Shown piece after piece: positions 52,601 through 63,739 of a DNA stretch of 64,000 nt. The notes beneath the pieces are model-generated. The model saw only the letters and a program-made list of their open reading frames with translations, was not told the origin of the DNA and ran no database searches. Location: positions 1,237,121 to 1,301,120 of the forward strand of contig PTFA01000273.1 in assembly GCA_003342895.1 (NCBI GenBank), in the 5' to 3' direction. This DNA comes from Casuarius casuarius (Eukaryota; Chordata; Aves; Casuariiformes; Casuariidae). Position 1 is the first letter of the stretch. Each line of letters opens with the position of its first letter. The translations under genes and the position numbers were made by a program.

Positions 52601-53225
52601 TTAGCTAACGGTGATTATGTTCTGCCTTTAAACTGACAAATTCCATTCTCCAATGTACAGAATAATACTCTGGATTTTGGGTAGTTAAAAATAGTATATT
52701 AGTATACTACTATGTAAGTATTTTAGTGTATTAGTGTTAACACGTTAGTGTACTAGTATTAGGCGAACTCCTTAATATGCACTAATATTTACCTTTTTGT
52801 GTTAATCTTCAAAAAATGAATCATTAGCACTTTCTCACAGTACTTGTTTTTTTCACAAACGCATGTCTACTCACTTGTTGTCTTTGCTTTGAATTCAATA
52901 GATTTTGAATCAGTTAAAATTTTAGAAAAGTGACTGTACAACTACAAAGACTGAAAAATGACTTGATTGACTGAACTGCTTTGATTGCTATCTATGTTTG
53001 ACTCAGACATAGATCTCCACCAGCGAAGATTCAGTGACTTTCCACAAAGCTCCATAGATAGTATTTAAACCCATATACATAAACTGTGAAAACACACTGA
53101 ATTCAGAACAATGAAAGTTATTAAATGGTTTGAAGTAACACGGTATCTTGGATGCAAACTAGTTTTACTTAGAGTTTTACACCAGGTGCTGCTCTGGCCC
53201 ACCACTGCTTATCTGAGGAAACCTT
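49689..53225. other. AT-rich unique sequence, no supported gene
   Basis: No gene supported. It holds the 16-base tandem at 49928-49977, an AT dinucleotide patch at 50215-50245, a 15-base direct repeat of AAGTCCTTTATTA near 51044-51072, and a TATTAGT-rich patch at 52685-52770. The less AT-rich segment 52085-52270 has open frames on both strands and no recognised product. Confidence 0.5.
49928..49977. repeat. Three copies of a 16-base tandem repeat
   Basis: The unit ATATGAGAAAATAATA occurs three times in direct tandem, with one T to C change in the middle copy. Small minisatellite-like array. No function inferred. Confidence 0.85.
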
Positions 53226-53285
53226 CATTTGCCTGAGGAAATGTGAGGAAACGAAAAAGTGCACAAAGAGGTAATGCCTACCAAG
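53226..53285 (-). repeat. Faint MIR-like fragment, minus strand
   Basis: CATTTGCCTGAGGAAATGTG followed by AGGAAACGAAAAAGTGCACA and AAGAGGTAATGCCTACCAAG follows the reverse-complement MIR tail pattern (catttt-gaggaaactgaggcacaaagaggttaagt-gcccaag). Diverged and short, so the call is tentative. Confidence 0.35.
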
Positions 53286-55461
53286 CCCAATAAGTGTGTA
53301 GTATTACCTGTTGCCACTGATTTTTTTTCAAAACAGTAGCTCTTTTTTATGACCTGAAAATTAACATGTCTTGTAAAACTTTGAGTAAACTCAAATGGTG
53401 TTTCAGCTTACTTTAAGTTGTAGAATAATGTGGTGAGACAAAAGAAACCCAGAAAATTGTTTAGTAGGTTAGAAGGCACATTGAAAAATATATGTAACTG
53501 AACCTAATTTAGATGAAATAAATACAATTAACAGTTCTTATATTTATGTAACAGAGATGAAGAAAATACTCATTTTAATACTGAGTGACATCTTTAAATT
53601 TCTTGCAACTTACTGTCCCTCTCAACTAATAAAATGATAATATTCACATCTTATGTTGTTCATGAATATTGCTTCAAGTGCTTAATAATCCCATCTGTTC
53701 TTTATGTAGCTTATTATGAGTAAATATTCATTTCTGCAGAATTGCAAAATGAAAGGGGAATTGCAGTTAGAAAGGAAAAATTGCTTGCTAAAACCTACCC
53801 GAACAATCAATAGCCCAAACCTTTATCTTCAGACATGTAGATCCACTCTTCTATAGCACCAGGCTTTTTGTATGAGAAAGAGAATAACTTACAATTATGT
53901 TAGAAGTTTATATATCTTAAAATAAAGCGATGAATGTCTTCTTATATGAAGACTGTTTTAATGAAGATTTCTATCTCTATAGACTTTCATGTGGCCAAAA
54001 CGAAACTATTTAGAAGTTATAAAGCAAAACTGAAAAAAAAAGAGCACCTTAATAGCTCTTATAATAGACCTTCATGGTTACCCTCTGAAATAGAATGTTT
54101 TCCCACCAGCATTCATAAAAGAGCTAACTGATTTTGGGGCTTCCAAAAAAGTGATTTTTTTTTCCTGAAGTCTAAGCAGTGTTCCGGCTAAGGAGCCATT
54201 ACACGGTCTATGGAGTAGGAAAAATGAGAATGTATTGACAAGGATTTGTGCATAAAATCATATTCAGAGTTTCTGATTAAACAACCACCTTTTGAGGTTT
54301 GAGTACCAATCATTAATGTCATTAAGATTTTTGTTCCTTAATTGCATTCTTGTACAGAAGACTCAAGGCAAAAAACTGAATAAACCCAGAAAAATCCACA
54401 ATCAAACTTGATTGTGTCCAAGGTCATGGCTGCACCTCTATTAACCTACACGCTGTGTGGCCTATGCAATGCATATCAGAATGTGAAAAAAGAAAACAAA
54501 GCTCATTCAGCTTTCGTTATGCTTGCATTTGTTACAAATTTTCAGGAAATTATGAGTTAGTTTTTAATTAACCCTACTAGAAGCAGCTATGCTTTCAAAT
54601 TCTGAATTATGCCTTCTCATTTCTAAGTCAACAGATGTTGACCTTGCAGTGGCAAAATTTCCCTCAGTGATATATAACCTAATCAGCATTACATCTTTCA
54701 CTTAAATAGAAAGAGCACGATCTAATTAGAGAATATGTTTTTTGAAAATGAAGGTCGAAGGTTAAGATTTCATTTAGGATGCATTACTTTAAATACGCCT
54801 CTGGGCTATTCCTATTAGCCGGGGTTTTCATGAATTCTGTTACAAAGATATGCAAAGGATGCTCCTAACACTAAAAAAAATTGATCCAATGGTGTGCTTC
54901 GATTCATATTCAGTTTCTGTAAAAGTCCTTGATGATTTGGAAATTTCAGACTGCATCTCCCTTTGAATTTCAGTGTTCAGCTTCACAGAACTACAGGATG
55001 AACACTGATAGCTGCTCTGAGATAAACATTTTCCTGAAAAAAATATGCATTTCAGGCACGATCCTGCACAGTGGAAAGGGGGCATGCATGAGTAACAGCA
55101 CTTGTAACTGCTCCGAGGAACATCTGATACTCAGCACCTCTGTCCCCCTCTGGTACCAGTCACCACTGGGATCACTGTTCTCTCTAAAGGAACTCCAGAT
55201 ATCACCCCAGTAATCACGCTTTGGATTCTTTCAGTAATTTCTTTCCGTTTTGTTACTCTCAGTGTCAGAGAGAAGAACACTGCAAGGAAAGACTGACTGT
55301 CCTCCCACCCACAGCCTGCCACAGCGCTGCTGCGCTTAACTCCAAAATCTCCACAGGTGTCAGAAAGGTAGAACATGTACTTACAAGCCCACCATGAGCA
55401 TTAGGAGACCAGGGAAACGGAGCTAAGGAGTCATCTTCTTTGGTTCAGGAGACAAGTATCT
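53286..55461. other. Mostly AT-rich unique sequence with a GC-richer patch
   Basis: No supported gene. From about 55080 to 55400 the sequence becomes GC-richer and contains CAGCGCTGCTGCGCTT. On the minus strand a good acceptor-like context, GTCAGTCTTTCCTTGCAG, precedes a frame open to about 55131 that includes RVTKRKEITERIQSVITGVI. The plus strand is also open (54929-55213). Without homology this cannot be called an exon. Confidence 0.35.
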
Positions 55462-55580
55462 GCATTTTTCAGAGGAGGAAACTGCAATGCATAGATAATA
55501 GCTTGCAGCAAGTAGGTGGTGGAGACAGTAAATTGACTTCATCTGAACGCACTTCCCTATGTTAAGCTCCTAGCCATCCT
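55462..55580 (-). repeat. MIR-like SINE fragment, minus strand
   Basis: GCATTTTTCAGAGGAGGAAA then CTGCAATGCATAGATAATAG, CTTGCAGCAAGTAGGTGGTG and GAGACAG match, in order, the reverse complement of the MIR tail and body ('cattttacagaggaggaaactgaggcacagag...cttgcccaaggtcacacagcaagtcagtggtagag'). It continues to CACTTCCCTATGTTAAGCTC, which fits the head region. The best MIR-type match in the window. Confidence 0.6.
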
Positions 55581-56839
55581 TTTCTTTCCCTTGCTAGGTA
55601 GCAAATTGGTTTAAGGTTCAGTACAGCCATTTCAAAGATCCTTAATAATATCAGTTGAATATATTAATTCCAAATTCCTTAAAATAACAGAGTGAAAAAG
55701 GCTAAACTGTTGTTATAAATAAAAACAGCACTATGTTTAAAAATGATTTATAAGAAAAAAAATAAATTGACCACAATGTTCCTCCCCTGATAAATGCTTT
55801 CAATCTCTACAGACTATTTGCTTTGTTTAAAACAGAATGCCTTTAAAAAGAACACTTATTTCATTCCTTTTAACGGCAGCTTTTCTACATGCAGTACTCA
55901 GAAAACTGCAGAAAAAAATCAAACAATATTTCCTGGCTGCATCTCAGTTCCTTCTTTCTCAAAGCAACTGGATGATTTGTGGCAGAAGCATAGTATCATG
56001 GAAATGAAATNAAAAAAAAAAAACAAAAAAAAAGCAGGATGCGCTTTCCTTTGTTTTCTTCAGCAAAATAAAGAGATTTTTGAGATTTATAGCACCAGTT
56101 AAAAGCTGTTGTAAAAAAAGAGAACTGTCCAATGCAGAAACTGACTTGGGCCTTCTTACATTTCACAATAGCTGGGGAAAAAAAAAAAAAGAAAGAAAAG
56201 AATGCTTTCCTAAATTTTCTGTAAGACTCTTCTGTATGATTTTGACTCTTTAAGTTAAAGTAAGAGCTTTGTTTTAATCTAGCTGCTATCACAGCATATG
56301 TTTCTCGAATGTCAGACTAATGACTCAGTCTTTTTACAAATGGGTTGTGTCTTACAGGATTGAGTTATTACTATGACTAAAAGAATATGACTACTTCCCT
56401 CATAAATCCATAGCAAACTCCATTTTGGAGTCATTAAACAACTATGATCAGTTTACCACTGAACTTTAGTTTATGTTTGAAAGTACAGGAGGTCATTGTA
56501 ACTGAGATGAATATACATTTGAAACAGATTCATACAAGCCTCTTTGCACTATTTCTGACATTAATCTTGTTTGCCTGAGAATTCTGAGACAAGAAGGCTC
56601 CCAGCAAACAGTTAGAAATTTATTCCCTGTCATAACTATAACATATCTACAGTACACTGACATTTATGAACAGAAGAGAAACACAATCTAGTTTGGTCCT
56701 AAATTGGGGTATTGATGATTCCTTTACCTAAATAGCTAATGCTACTGTTTCTAAGGACAACTTTTGAAAGGTATTTATTTATTTCTGGAGGCTTGTATGG
56801 CTCGTTGCCTAAAAATCAACTGAACTTTTGGCAGTTAAT

Positions 56840-56920
56840 ATTTAAGTCATCTGCCAGTACAGAGATTCTGAGATATGGTACTTAACATTTAAGTGATCTG
56901 CCAGTTCAGTGATTCTGAGA
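56840..56920. repeat. Two copies of a 34-base unit at 47-base spacing
   Basis: ATTTAAGTCATCTGCCAGTA with CAGAGATTCTGAGA (56840-56873) recurs as ATTTAAGTGATCTGCCAGTT with CAGTGATTCTGAGA (56887-56920), with three mismatches. This is a local tandem duplication with period 47. Confidence 0.85.
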
Positions 56921-57369
56921 CAAATGAACGTGTCTGTATGGCATAACACAGTGTTGTGCAAGATACTCCAGGTAGCTCTGAATAAGTTAGCTGACTGTAT
57001 GCATATGTGTATTTGAAGCCTATACATTTAGCAAAATATGTTTATAAAAGAGTTTGAGAAATAATTTCATAAAAATGGCATTGCAAGATTTCAGGCACGT
57101 TTTACTCAAAATATTGCATATCAGGTTTGCCCAGAAATGCAAAAAAATACTGAGTTTTTTATTGGGATGATCACTATTATCACAACTCTGCATACAGAAT
57201 TCAGCCCCAAACTTGCAACGCTCATTGCATTCTCTTGAGTTCCACAAACCTAAATGAAAATAGAACCAGGTACAGAACTCATCCAAGTCAATATTCTGTC
57301 TTGGTTATATAAGCATATCTGCTGAAGAGGTGCAGGTTCTATGGGGATCAAAAATATTTAAAAAAAAGC

Positions 57370-57381
57370 GGGGGGGGGGGG
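57370..57381. repeat. Poly-G tract (12 G)
   Basis: Twelve consecutive G residues in AT-rich surroundings, preceded by AAAAAAAGC. Such runs are uncommon in AT-rich DNA and prone to sequencing error, so the length is uncertain. Confidence 0.8.
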
Positions 57382-58320
57382 AATACAAATATTGATAGTA
57401 AATCAAGCATGCATCATAAAGACAAGTCTCTTGAGAGATCATCCAGAACTGAATTTAGAAACAAAAAATCTTTATGAATTTAATTAATTACTTTTTTTCT
57501 TCAGAGAAGAATACTATTTTTATACACATATATAAATATTACACATTTGAAATATTTAATCTGTTCTGTAGTGCATTTTACTTAAGCTGTTACTTACTCA
57601 GTTCACCAAAACTAAACACAGAGCAAAACGAGGAACAAGCTCTCATATTATATACCTCTAAAACACTAGATGACTTCTAGATTTCAATGATGGCATTTTC
57701 ATGAGGAGGAAAAGAGATCCTGTGAGGCCATTCTATGTCAGCATTGAAAGGAAAACATCAGCTAACCTGCTTTGCTTAACTTCTTATTTAAAGGATGTAT
57801 TCCTTATGAGTTTTGCCTCATATCCTTTATCTCTTGAAATTACCTTGCCCAAGAGGAATCACACTCAGCTTTATCTAACACATCCGTATACTCTTCACCA
57901 GCGCTCAAAAAATTCTGCTCTAGACAACACTAAAATGTATTCTCAGGGCACTTTTAACACCTACATAATCTTCAGAGTATGAAGAGTAGTTATTAACACA
58001 AATAGTGATTGCCAGTCAGTCGGTAATGCTGATAAAAAGATATCCAGAAAAAAGTTTTCTTCTCAGGATTTTGAAAGTCCTCGCATTTCATATCTTCTCA
58101 GAGACCCAAATAAAATTAGTGCCAGGAATATGAGAACCTAAGTAGGATTGAGTTACCTCATATAATAATTTTGACTGGAAGGCATTGTGTGATCAAAAAT
58201 TAATTATAGAAATTAAATGAATAAATGACCAAACTAGTGTTACACACTATCTTTAACAGAATGAAAATACAGTACCAGGATGAAGAAACTGCTGTGATCT
58301 TTAAGTTCCTCATTAGGCTT

Positions 58321-58370
58321 ATACTGGTGTAATTCCATTAAAGCCATATGATTGAAGTTCTGGCCCAAGG
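58321..58370. repeat. Faint ancient amniote repeat
   Basis: ATACTGGTGTAATTCCATTA, then AAGCC, TTGAAGTTCTGGCCCA, recalls a widespread amniote repeat containing 'tacactggtgtaa...ccattgaagtcaa...caggccc'. Very short. Tentative. Confidence 0.3.
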
Positions 58371-59576
58371 ATTTTAGGACTGGCAACATGTAGAGGACTT
58401 ATTGAACTGTTCTTGAAAATGTTTTACAGATAAGAATTAAGCCCTGCAACGAATTAGCTCATTTTTATACTACTGCATAAATATATCTTCGGCAAAATTT
58501 GTGTATGTGAGACAACAAATACCACTATCCAGCCTATATGGACTTCATGGACATTCATGTAGAACATTCCTGATGACTTACTTAACACTTACTGATCTAG
58601 GAGAATGCTCTCACCTATTTCAGCTAACTAGCTAAATCCACTAACTAGAGGAATAAGACAGAAATGTCTTAACTGGGAAAGAACTATACAGTGGAGCACT
58701 TATCCATAATGTATTAATTTGACTAGAAACATATCTTGCTGAATATTTGCTTAGTACTAAGCATGTGTCAATTTGGAATCCATCTCTGGGGGGAGGGTAA
58801 AAATTTTCTAAATGATGTTTAGTTTCATATCCTGTACAAAATGGCGGACTGAGTATATAAGACAATTTTGCCTGACAACAGTTGTATTTTATAAATTTTA
58901 CTAGAAGAATGACAAATTTAAGGTTATAACACACTATCTTTTAAAAATAATCCCTTATTAGTGTAAAAGTAGTTTAAAATATAAAATATGTACATACTTG
59001 AGATAATTTCTCTTTCAAAAAATCCAGAAAGAAACAAGTGTTTAAGGAGGAAATGGAAATTGTCCTTGACAACACAACACACGGTGAAAATATGAATGAA
59101 CAGAACTATTCACAACAAGCATTAATAATTCTATCCAACATTACCAGTCATAGTAATAACAGAGTAACTTTGGAGAGAAATAAAAGAAAGAAGTCACAAA
59201 GTTTAAAAATATGTAGACTGCAACAAACTTTAATATTACTATGAATTTCTGGACAGAAAAATATTGGCTTCCTGAACTATTTAATAGACTGCAGATAGCA
59301 CTGTCATCAAGTCTGCCAAGGAGTGCTTACAAAGAATTGCTGTAATGTCTCAGGTGCACTGACTGAAAAAGAGAGATCATTGCTTACAATGCAAGCTAAC
59401 TAATTTGCAAAGCAATCTAAGAGCACCAAGCTGCAATAATAAGAAATGTTATGTTTGTCACTTTTTCACAAGAACAGGATAATACGGGATCATTTCCCAT
59501 TATTTGCAAACTGAGTCATATTAATGTCTTGAGGAATAAATTACATCCAACGAGGAATAAAGTATATACTGGGATA

Positions 59577-59640
59577 TCCAATTTACAGAAAGGGAACTAA
59601 GGCGTAAGTAACATTCCTAAGGTGGCAGAAAATACCAAGT
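59577..59640 (-). repeat. MIR-like SINE fragment, minus strand
   Basis: TCCAATTTACAGAAAGGGAA, CTAAGGCGTAAGTAACATTC and CTAAGGTGGCAGAAA follow the reverse-complement MIR tail ('ccattttacagatgaggaaactgaggcacagagaagttaagtaacttgcccaaggtcaca') with deletions. A good ordered match, but short. Confidence 0.5.
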
Positions 59641-60466
59641 GATCATACAAACCAGGCAATCTCCCTAGCAAGAGGACAGCAGTGGACTCTGAGCACTTCT
59701 GAAGGGGGAATGTCATCCCTACATCTTTCAGGTTGGATCAAATTTGATCATTCTGAGACAGGATCATCTGTATGTCAGTGACTACACTGGAACTATGAGG
59801 TAAAAAAGCATGTTCATTTCAGACAGAGTAGCCAGGAAATTTAGCTGCCAGACTCGACAAATATCCACCAAATGTGTACAAATTTGTTCTGAGTGAAAAG
59901 AGTAATTCCAAGAGTGAAAAATGTCAAATACTTATGTTCTCGTCTGTTGAGAATTTTGTGTATTTCAGTGTTTCCAGCTCTCACACACATTTGTGTTTGT
60001 GGACCAGTTGCTTGTAACGAACAGACCGCAAACGTTAAAAGTCAAAATAACCATATAATCAAGGCAGGCAAGGGGGGATGGTGGGGGGAACAAAACAAAG
60101 AAAACAAAAGAAAACCAAAGAAAACCAGAAACCTTGCACCACCATTAGTGTATGCTGAATTCTTGTTAGTGTTGACAGATAGTAATTTTCCACCAGAGTT
60201 ATGACCTCCTATACTTCTGAAAAGTATTGAAATTCAAATACTCATTTGAAGGTTGCAAATAATCTCAGTTTGATGCACACTAATATAGCTTTGCAATCAT
60301 GGAATTCACTAGACATCCTCTTTTCTATTGTATAAGGTCATTTTCAAACAGGAACAAGTTCAAAAGGACTGGTTGGCACCTAATAAATTTCACAATGAAA
60401 ACAGAATGCCAGATGTCATTGGCTGCAAATGCGGTTCAGATTCCTGCCACGTGCACAACCACTTAA

Positions 60467-60739
60467 GTCACATCAGCACAAAGCTGCCAACATAAAAAGC
60501 TACAGAACTGTAACTTGCATATCTCGTCTGGAGTCAGGGTAAGGTTGGAGCTAACTTTGGAAGAGGCTGATACACCTTCAGAGGTCAGTACCTCGACACA
60601 GCTTAAACAAATGGGGAGACAGATGGCTCCTGTGCATGGCCTTAAAGAGCACCATTCTACATTGTCTATTATTATGGCTGTCTGCCCTTCTTGCAAAGAT
60701 CAGACTGACTCTCAGACTGATGAAATAGACAACTGAAAA
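60467..60739. other. GC-richer segment, open on both strands
   Basis: On the plus strand a frame is open from about 60467 to a TGA at 60736. It includes LEEADTPSEVSTSTQLKQMG and ends CPSCKDQTDSQTDEIDN, a hydrophilic composition not typical of chance AT-rich frames. On the minus strand another frame is open (60463-60696), and an acceptor-like context, CTTTCCAAACATTTTCAG, lies at its upstream edge near 60735, but that frame has a stop shortly before the open part. No domain is recognised on either strand. It could be an exon, an old repeat or chance. Confidence 0.25.
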
Positions 60740-61960
60740 TGTTTGGAAAGCAATTACCTCATCTAGGAAGGATTCATCATAAATTGGTCATATTTTGTAT
60801 AATGCATTGTCACAAATCAAACTGGAAACTAATGTACATTCTTGTTTTCCTCTAGTTGGTTTTTATTAGTTCTTTAGGGATTGCTTTATTTTAATATTCA
60901 AATTACCAGTGTTGTGTAAACTCATCTTTTTTGAATTCAGGAGTGTTTTTATCTTAAAATTAAATTAATTCTAACATAATTAAAACTTGGGCGCAAGCTA
61001 ACTTCAGAATCTCAACTACATCAGTCTTTGTACTCGTCTCAGCTATACAATTATGGCTAAAAGGTTGTCCAAAAATGAACCCATTTTTTAGACACAAAAT
61101 TCTATCACTTAAAAATTAAATGAAGTTGTAAATTATATTTTCATATATTTTATTTATACATGATGAAAACAAATTCATTTGTTTCAGACATTTGTATTTA
61201 ACAGAAACAGATTGTTTAAACACTTTATATGTACAAAATCATAAACTATTGATCTCTTTACTATCTCATAGCAAACCCTAGTTTGAAGAGCTAGGATATT
61301 AGATTTTATTAAATGAGTAACTGCAACATAACATACATATAATATCTGCATCACTCACCACTGCAGTCATAAAAATCTATAAAGATTAGGTTTCTGTTAT
61401 GGTATTGGCAAAGTGTTTTCTGTATTTACCACTTAGGCTATGTACACTTAAAAGTTACATCTTTACTGTGAGTGAAAACAGTTATTTCAATGCCGAGTGT
61501 ATTAACACTGAACTATTTTAGTTCAAGTACCATGATCTCACGGACCATTTAAGAATCAACAATAAATATACTTTAAAGCACCAGTAAATTTGACATTATA
61601 TTGCAAAACATTTATGATCTTACCTGGTGTATTTTCAGAACTCACTTCCCTGATGTTCATGGTTCTTGGTGATACCCTAAGTGGCCCTTTATTACACTGA
61701 AACAACTCACAGTGGAGTATAACAGCTGAATATATGTAACTTTATTTAATCTCAAGAACGATAAAGAAATGACTTTGAATCTTTTGATTTTTCATTTAAA
61801 GTAGCACAACTCCACTTACCTAAACAGAAACAGTCATGTTTATAAAGGTGAATTAAGCCCAAAGGCAGTCATCAATTTGTAACAACAACTACAATAAAAT
61901 TGGACATCAGAGGAGACCAATCTTCCTTATAGTCAATCATATATAGGACCAGATACTCAC
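60740..61960. other. AT-rich unique sequence, nothing recognised
   Basis: About 1.2 kb of AT-rich DNA with no open frame worth noting, no repeat recognised and no regulatory element I can support. Confidence 0.6.
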
Positions 61961-62217
61961 TGTAGATGAAGGGTTTGAGGGCAGAAGAGTGCTGTAAGCC
62001 TCCTCTGAATGTACAGAATCACAAGATTGATGTGAAATGGTCCACTTGTCAAGTGAAAGATGAAGCAGCTTGAGATCTGCTCTATTGGATACCACCTGCC
62101 AGCTGCCTCGAGGTTTGCTGCGGTGAACCGGGATTGAAAGAATACAACAAACCACAGACAAGGGCTCTTCCCCTGAGCATTCGTATTCCCAGCTAGTACG
62201 AAGGATGCACAACAGTC
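61961..62217 (-). other. Candidate exon of an unknown gene, minus strand
   Basis: On the minus strand a GC-richer segment is open over 85 codons (it includes CSGEEPLSVVCCILSIPVHR and KLLHLSLDKWTISHQSCDS). It ends at a strong donor-like site, TCTACA/GTGAGT, at 61961/61960. An acceptor-like CACCCTGTAGCAG lies at the upstream edge (62218). A stronger acceptor, TGTTTTTGTTCAG, lies about 45 bases further upstream, but from there every frame meets a stop, in one case after DRVILKQQTATL. A second frame is also open across most of the segment. No product is recognised. It may be an exon, a non-coding RNA exon or chance. Confidence 0.25.
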
Positions 62218-63248
62218 CTGCTACAGGGTGGCAGTTTGCTGCTTGAGAATCACTCTATCCTGAACAAAAACATTTGGCATCAGCAGCCCTGGGACTGCAA
62301 TGTGTGTACATAATATCTGTGCGTGCTGCACAGTGTTAGGTCCACACACCTTTCTTTCCCTTTAATGCTATTCTGAGGTACGGTAAAGAGAACTCTAAAT
62401 GGATCATTTTGAACATTTTATGCAACCCTTAAGCTAGCTGCCTGTTTAGATTATACAAATATAGAATACTCTTTTACTTTCCAGAATGTTCAGAAATCAC
62501 TTATTACAGCTGCCCCAACAACTATCTTTTAGCAAATATAACCTCTACATATGATGAAAGACATTTCACCAGAAGCTTGATTGCTACCTGCCAAACCTCA
62601 CAGGCCAGTGCAGACCAAGCAAAACATACCAAGACCAGAGAGCACCGAAGCAACAAATACAAAACTTGAAAAAAAAATCCAAAGCCATTAAAATTCTGAA
62701 TTCTAAAAAATACCCACTAGAATGCAATATCATGCACTAAATACTCCCACGACAACTGTGGAAGAAGACAAAAAGGCCATTATGCTAGAATTAATTCAAG
62801 CAGGCAATGGACAAAAGACCCACTTACCAATGAGAGAACAATTTTTACACCTTTACTTAATTTTTGACTTCTCAGTTTTAGTTCTCAAGGAAGACCACAA
62901 ACTATTTCAAAAAGACAAGCCAGAGGACAGAGATTCGTAATCTTCATGGACAGAACCCACAAATACACTGATTTTGTGAGATATTAGAATTACCTTTCAC
63001 CCCCTCCTAACTAATCCTTCAGCATTCCATAAGTGATAATTTCTTGTATCTCTCTCTGAAATATAGCACTGATGACCTTACTGTTTCTCTTCTTCCTTAC
63101 TCTACTTCCTTCACTACAGCTAATAGTTGTCAAATTACTCTGACAATGAAGATTGCTCCTTCTCCATTAGACATGAATATGGTGTTGTGTGATCAGAAAA
63201 GTGTCTGAGTTCTCCAAATACATCAGCCGATCTATCAAAACATATTAC
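62218..63248. other. Unique sequence between two exon-like segments
   Basis: About 1 kb of AT-rich DNA, pyrimidine-rich on the plus strand at 62995-63120. The plus-strand frame at 62722-62940 has no motif. Nothing else is recognised. If a minus-strand gene exists here, this would be intron. Confidence 0.45.
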
Positions 63249-63354
63249 CTCTCCCTGTAAATCCTGCCTCCGAATTAATAACTTGGGAAGAACTTGCTGA
63301 AAATAAATTATATCCTCATCTCTATTCCTTTCAGCAACCTGCTGTACTGCTTGC
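63249..63354 (-). other. Candidate 106-base exon of an unknown gene, minus strand
   Basis: On the minus strand an acceptor-like site (GACTACATCTATAG) and a donor-like site (GGGAGAG/GTAATA) bound 106 bases that are open in one frame, which includes QAVQQVAERNRDEDIIYFQQ and then VLPKLLIRRQDLQGE. The size is typical of a vertebrate internal exon, and the residue composition (charged, glutamine-rich, probably helical) looks protein-like. Entering phase would leave one base completing a codon. Exit is between codons. The frame stays open beyond both splice sites for 84 codons in total. I do not recognise the protein. Together with the segment at 61961-62217 it hints at a minus-strand gene, but the phases of the two do not match directly. 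Confidence 0.3.
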
Positions 63355-63735
63355 CTATAGATGTAGTCAAGTAGGTACAAGTTATACATTTTTATTATTC
63401 TTCAGTTGTGTATAATATTTGTATATTTGTAGTTGCCAACTGGAAAATCTTTCCTTAAAAATTTTTTAAGATTATGAATTTACTTCCTGCTTTGAAGGGG
63501 AAAAAAACCTTAAACTAAACTGTGATATAGGTATGCTATATGCAGTTACCCACAACTCGGCAAACAAGGTTTGCAGTAAAGAAGAAAAAAAGTTTTCTTT
63601 CTAAAAATGTAAGTTACAGTATGTATGAAGTAAAAAATGAATGTATTTCAATCAGATTTATATATATGATTAGGAAATATTATTAGCAAATTCATTCAGA
63701 ACCTATTATAGGTATGGCAGATAAGAAGCACCGCT
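63355..63735. other. AT-rich unique sequence, nothing recognised
   Basis: Highly AT-rich DNA (many ATATTT and AAATG runs) between the candidate exon and the GC-rich LTR-like segment. No open frame or repeat is recognised. Confidence 0.6.
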
Positions 63736-63739
63736 TGTC

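Larger units (their letters stand above)
55581..60460. other. AT-rich unique sequence, no supported gene
   Basis: No gene supported. Contains one unresolved base at 56011 next to an A-rich run (56012-56033), a second A run at 56177-56189, the 47-base-period duplication at 56840-56920, a 12-base G run at 57370-57381, and purine-rich DNA at 60067-60125. Open frames here are 60-103 codons long and without motifs. Confidence 0.5.
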
